A stretch of DNA of 6,824 nt, from assembly GCA_009787135.1 (NCBI GenBank), contig WRGP01000140.1, forward strand, positions 1-6,824, written 5' to 3'. Under the pieces are notes generated by a model. That model ran no database searches. It was not told where the DNA came from and saw only the letters and a list, made by a program, of their open reading frames with translations. Positions 4,751-6,824 of the stretch are shown piece after piece; position 1 is the first letter of the stretch, and every line of letters begins with the position of its first letter. The DNA comes from Bacillota bacterium. GTDB taxonomy: Bacteria > Bacillota > Clostridia > Christensenellales > Aristaeellaceae. Position numbers and translations under genes: made by a program.

Positions 4751-5124
4751 TGCCGGAGGGAGAATTCCTCCGCGAGTTTCGCGGCACGGTAGTCAAGGGC
4801 AAGGGCATGGGGCGGGCGCTTGGGTTTCCCACGGCAAACCTGGCGATGGCGGACGCCCCCGGCCTTCGGCACGGCGTGTACGCGGCGCGCGTCCGGGTGG
4901 AAGATACCTGGTACGAGGCGGTCGTGAACGTCGGAAGGCACCCGACGCTGCCGGGAGGCCCGCTGGCGGTTGAGGCGCACATGCCCGGCCGCAGCCTGGA
5001 CCTGTATGGGCGGACCGTTACGGTGCGGCTTTTGCGGTTTTTGCGCGGGGAAAGGCGTTTCGACTCGCCCGAGGCGCTGGCGGAACAGATTGGCAGGGAT
5101 ATCGCTTCGCTGAATATCCTGTAG
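4750..5124 (+). CDS. stand-alone riboflavin kinase
   Basis: Encodes 124 aa covering only the flavokinase domain, which phosphorylates riboflavin to FMN with ATP. Motifs in order are GRALGFPTAN (21-30, the nucleotide/Mg-binding PTAN motif), HGVYA (41-45), NVGRHPT (60-66), VEAHM (74-78) with the likely catalytic Glu75, LYG (85-87), FLRGERRF (97-104) and EQIGRDI (112-118). Bacterial RibF is usually about 300 aa, with an N-terminal FAD synthetase domain that is absent here. A clean start overlapping the ribU stop by one base (TAATG), with AAGGG (4736-4740) upstream, argues for a genuine single-domain gene rather than a remnant. Co-transcribed with ribU, it would trap imported riboflavin as FMN, the ligand that represses the operon. 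FAD synthesis must be encoded elsewhere. Confidence 0.92.
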   Translation: MPEGEFLREFRGTVVKGKGMGRALGFPTANLAMADAPGLRHGVYAARVRVEDTWYEAVVNVGRHPTLPGGPLAVEAHMPGRSLDLYGRTVTVRLLRFLRGERRFDSPEALAEQIGRDIASLNIL

Positions 5125-5215
5125 AAAGAAGGGCGGGAGGGCATAAGAAAAGCCATGGTATGAAATACTGTGATCAAATATTTTTACAAAAGTGTGAAAA
5201 TCTTCTACAAAAATA
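5125..5215 (+). other. AT-rich upstream region of the ireB promoter
   Basis: This stretch is strikingly AT-rich compared with its surroundings. It contains short A-tracts around 5188-5191, 5197-5200 and 5209-5213, and the 7-mer TACAAAA twice, 21 bases apart (5185 and 5206). AATATTTTT (5177-5185) and AAAAATATT (5209-5217) form a perfect 9-bp inverted repeat touching the -35 box. It could be an UP-like element or an operator. No terminator for the preceding riboflavin genes is visible here. Confidence 0.35.
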
Positions 5216-5244
5216 TTGTCAAACCCTGCCTTTTGCGTTATAAT
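5216..5244 (+). promoter_or_regulatory. near-consensus promoter for ireB operon
   Basis: TTGTCA (5216-5221) and TATAAT (5239-5244) are separated by exactly 17 bases. That is five of six and six of six matches to the housekeeping sigma consensus. The predicted start lies about 25 bases before the ireB ribosome site. It gives ireB, the reductase and ruvX their own transcription, independent of the FMN riboswitch. Confidence 0.88.
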
Positions 5245-5277
5245 CATTTCGTAAACGGGAAGAGGTGGAAGCGCGGA

Positions 5278-5538
5278 ATGAGCATAGGCAGCGATACGAT
5301 GCCCTTTAAACCGATCAACGACCGGGACGATTCGGCGGAAGATATTATCATGAAAGTATACGCCGCGCTGAAGGCAAAGGGCTACGATCCTATTACGCAA
5401 ATCGTAGGCTATTTGATTTCAGGCGACCCTACCTATATTACGAATCATCAGGGAGCGCGCTCGCTCATCCGCCGTTTGGAGCGGGATGAGATTCTGGAAG
5501 AACTGACGCGGTTTTACATTGACGCGCGGGAGAACTGA
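5278..5538 (+). CDS. ireB: IreB / YrzL family (UPF0297) regulatory phosphoprotein
   Basis: Encodes 86 aa, close to the family length of about 88. Conserved features are DIIMKVYAALKAKGYDPITQIVGYLISGDPTYI (22-54), the NHQGARSLIRRLERDEI segment, and a helical end EELTRFYIDA. In Enterococcus faecalis IreB is a substrate of the Ser/Thr kinase IreK and affects cephalosporin resistance. Its B. subtilis counterpart YrzL is encoded next to yqgF/ruvX. By ungapped alignment from memory, Thr7 (one of two phosphorylated threonines) is kept, while position 4 is Gly. The start at 5278 follows AGAGGTGG (5261-5268). The open frame continues upstream to 5170, but those codons cover the promoter and do not match the family. 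The cellular role in this organism is inferred. Confidence 0.93.
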   Translation: MSIGSDTMPFKPINDRDDSAEDIIMKVYAALKAKGYDPITQIVGYLISGDPTYITNHQGARSLIRRLERDEILEELTRFYIDAREN

Positions 5539-5542
5539 CGCG

Positions 5543-6487
5543 ATGGAAAAGATATGCCTTGGCGCGCGGGGCCTTTGGGTCACGCGCCTTTTGTTTGGCA
5601 CGCTGACGATGGGGCCCCTCCAGCGCAATCTGCCGGCGGAGGAGGGCGCGGCGCTTCTGTGCTACGCGGCGGCGCGCGGCGTCAACTTTGTCGATACGGC
5701 GGAAATATACGGCACGTACCCGCATGTGAGGGAGGCGCTGAAAAAATATCCGGATCTGGTGGTGTGCACAAAATCGTACGCGTATGACCTCGAAGGCGCG
5801 AAGCGGTCCGTGGAAAAGGCGCAGGAGGGCATGGGGCGGGAGCGCATTGATATTTTTCTGCTGCACGAACAGGAGAGTGAGCACACGCTTCGCGGGCATG
5901 CCCAGGCCCTCGCGCATTACCTCAGCCTGCGCGAGGCGGGCGTGATCGGGGCCGTCGGCGTTTCGACGCATCACGTTGCCGGGGTATTGGCGGCCGCCGC
6001 CTGGCCGGGGCTTGATATCGTATTCACCATTATCAATGAGCGCGGGCTGGGCATTGTGGACGGCGGCCGGGCGGACATGGAACGGGCCGTCGCCTTGGCG
6101 CGTGCAAATGGCCTTGGCGTGCTGGCTATGAAGGCGCTGGGCGGCGGCCACCTCATCAAGAGGCGTGAAAGCGCGCTCGCCTACGCGCTGAACCTTCACG
6201 GCGTGGACGCGGTCGCCATCGGCATGCAATCGGAAGCGGAGATAGACTACAACATCGCGCGCTTTGAGGGGCGTGCGCCCGGAGAGGCGTGCGCAAGGGC
6301 CACACGGGACGCGCGGCGCAGTTTGATCGTGCAGGACTGGTGCGAGGGCTGCGGCGCGTGCGTGCGCCGCTGCGGGCAAAAAGCGCTGGCCCTTCAAGGA
6401 GGAAAAGCCGTCCTCCATGCCGAAAGTTGTGTGCGCTGCGGTTATTGCGCGGCAGTGTGTCCGGCGTTTTGCCTGAAGGTGATCTGA
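5543..6487 (+). CDS. aldo/keto reductase with C-terminal 2[4Fe-4S] ferredoxin domain
   Basis: Encodes 314 aa. Residues 1-245 or so form an aldo/keto reductase TIM barrel. The tetrad is visible as D51 and Y56 (FVDTAEIYG), K77 (VCTKSY) and H108 (IFLLHEQ). NAD(P)H-dependent carbonyl reduction is the family reaction; the substrate is unknown. Residues 265-314 form a bacterial ferredoxin-like domain with eight cysteines: C267, C270, C273, C277 and C296, C299, C302, C306, in two CxxCxxCxxxC sets that should hold two [4Fe-4S] clusters. Such fusions are common in anaerobes and suggest electron exchange between nicotinamide and an Fe-S carrier. The start is ATG 5543, four bases after the ireB stop, with GGGAG (5528-5532) inside ireB. 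Its stop overlaps the ruvX start by one base (TGATG). It is probably soluble and cytoplasmic. Confidence 0.93.
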   Translation: MEKICLGARGLWVTRLLFGTLTMGPLQRNLPAEEGAALLCYAAARGVNFVDTAEIYGTYPHVREALKKYPDLVVCTKSYAYDLEGAKRSVEKAQEGMGRERIDIFLLHEQESEHTLRGHAQALAHYLSLREAGVIGAVGVSTHHVAGVLAAAAWPGLDIVFTIINERGLGIVDGGRADMERAVALARANGLGVLAMKALGGGHLIKRRESALAYALNLHGVDAVAIGMQSEAEIDYNIARFEGRAPGEACARATRDARRSLIVQDWCEGCGACVRRCGQKALALQGGKAVLHAESCVRCGYCAAVCPAFCLKVI

Positions 6488-6824
6488 TGAAAGAGAGAAT
6501 TCTGGCGCTTGACGTGGGGGACCGGCGCATCGGCATCGCGGTCAGCGACCCGCTGGGCCTGACGGCGCAACCGGTCGGCATGGTGGAACGTGTCGGCTGG
6601 GGCCCGGATGTGCGCGCCGTCGCCCGCCACGCGGAAGCCTACGGAACGCATACGCTGCTGTGCGGCCTGCCCCGCAACATGGACGGTTCCTACGGCCCCC
6701 AGGCCGGGAAGGTGCGGGCGTTTGCGGAGCGGCTCACGGCGGCGGGGTTTACGGTGCTGTTTTGGGACGAGCGAATGACGACCCTCACCGCGGAGCGCGT
6801 GCTGATAGAGGGCGGCGTGCGGCG
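6487..6824 (+). CDS. ruvX: RuvX/YqgF Holliday junction resolvase-like protein (3' truncated by window)
   Basis: The first 112 codons are present and the gene runs off the right edge; full-length relatives have about 140 residues. RNase H-like motifs are clear: LALDVGDRRIGIAVSDPLG near the N-terminus with the first catalytic Asp (D9), LLCGLPRNMDGSYGPQA in the middle, and FWDERMTT with the second acidic cluster, then AERVLIEGG. YqgF proteins act in pre-16S rRNA 5'-end processing in E. coli and are also annotated as putative Holliday junction resolvases; which activity applies here is open. The start ATG at 6487 shares its A with the reductase stop, implying translational coupling. In many Bacillota this gene directly follows ireB/yrzL, so the reductase in between is an insertion into a conserved order. 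Confidence 0.93.
   Translation, partial: MKERILALDVGDRRIGIAVSDPLGLTAQPVGMVERVGWGPDVRAVARHAEAYGTHTLLCGLPRNMDGSYGPQAGKVRAFAERLTAAGFTVLFWDERMTTLTAERVLIEGGVR

Noticed and set aside
5170..5277. N-terminal extension of ireB
   Set aside because: It would translate through a near-consensus promoter and AT-rich DNA, and the family starts at the ATG at 5278 with its own Shine-Dalgarno.

Overview
The window is GC-rich bacterial chromosome with all genes on the + strand. Gene content (DivIVA, a DUF5665 protein, LspA beside an RluD/YlyB-type pseudouridine synthase, an RFN riboswitch before a RibU-type ECF transporter subunit, IreB/YrzL near RuvX/YqgF) points to a Gram-positive Bacillota, most likely a high-GC anaerobic clostridial lineage. 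The genus cannot be fixed from this sequence. The ferredoxin-fused aldo/keto reductase fits an anaerobe.

Region 1 (1-2391) is a cell-envelope and translation cluster. It holds divIVA, a small DUF5665 membrane protein, lspA and an RluA/RluD-family pseudouridine synthase; lspA and the synthase overlap by 11 bases. No convincing terminator lies between these genes.

Region 2 (2392-2722) holds a 52-codon gene starting with GTG. It encodes a glycine/alanine-rich, one-helix membrane protein. Its Shine-Dalgarno sequence is one arm of an 8-bp inverted repeat, and a strong rho-independent terminator follows.

Region 3 (2723-3859) holds one gene for an unrecognised, highly charged repeat protein of 315 aa. 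It has 34 consecutive pentads in one unbroken register, including seven identical MDRER units, followed by two short canonical heptad helices. This is the least explained part of the window.

Region 4 (3837-5124) is a compact riboflavin module. An extended -10 promoter drives an FMN riboswitch with a well-formed terminator, then ribU (riboflavin uptake) and a stand-alone riboflavin kinase overlapping it by one base. Imported riboflavin would be phosphorylated to FMN, and FMN would then switch off the transcript. The 5' strand of riboswitch helix P1 can pair perfectly over 8 bp with the 5' arm of the terminator, which gives a simple ON/OFF model.

Region 5 (5125-6824) begins with a near-consensus promoter. 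It drives ireB (UPF0297), an aldo/keto reductase with a C-terminal two-cluster ferredoxin domain, and ruvX, which runs off the right edge. The reductase sits between two genes that are usually close neighbours in Bacillota and is tightly spaced to both, so it probably belongs to the operon.
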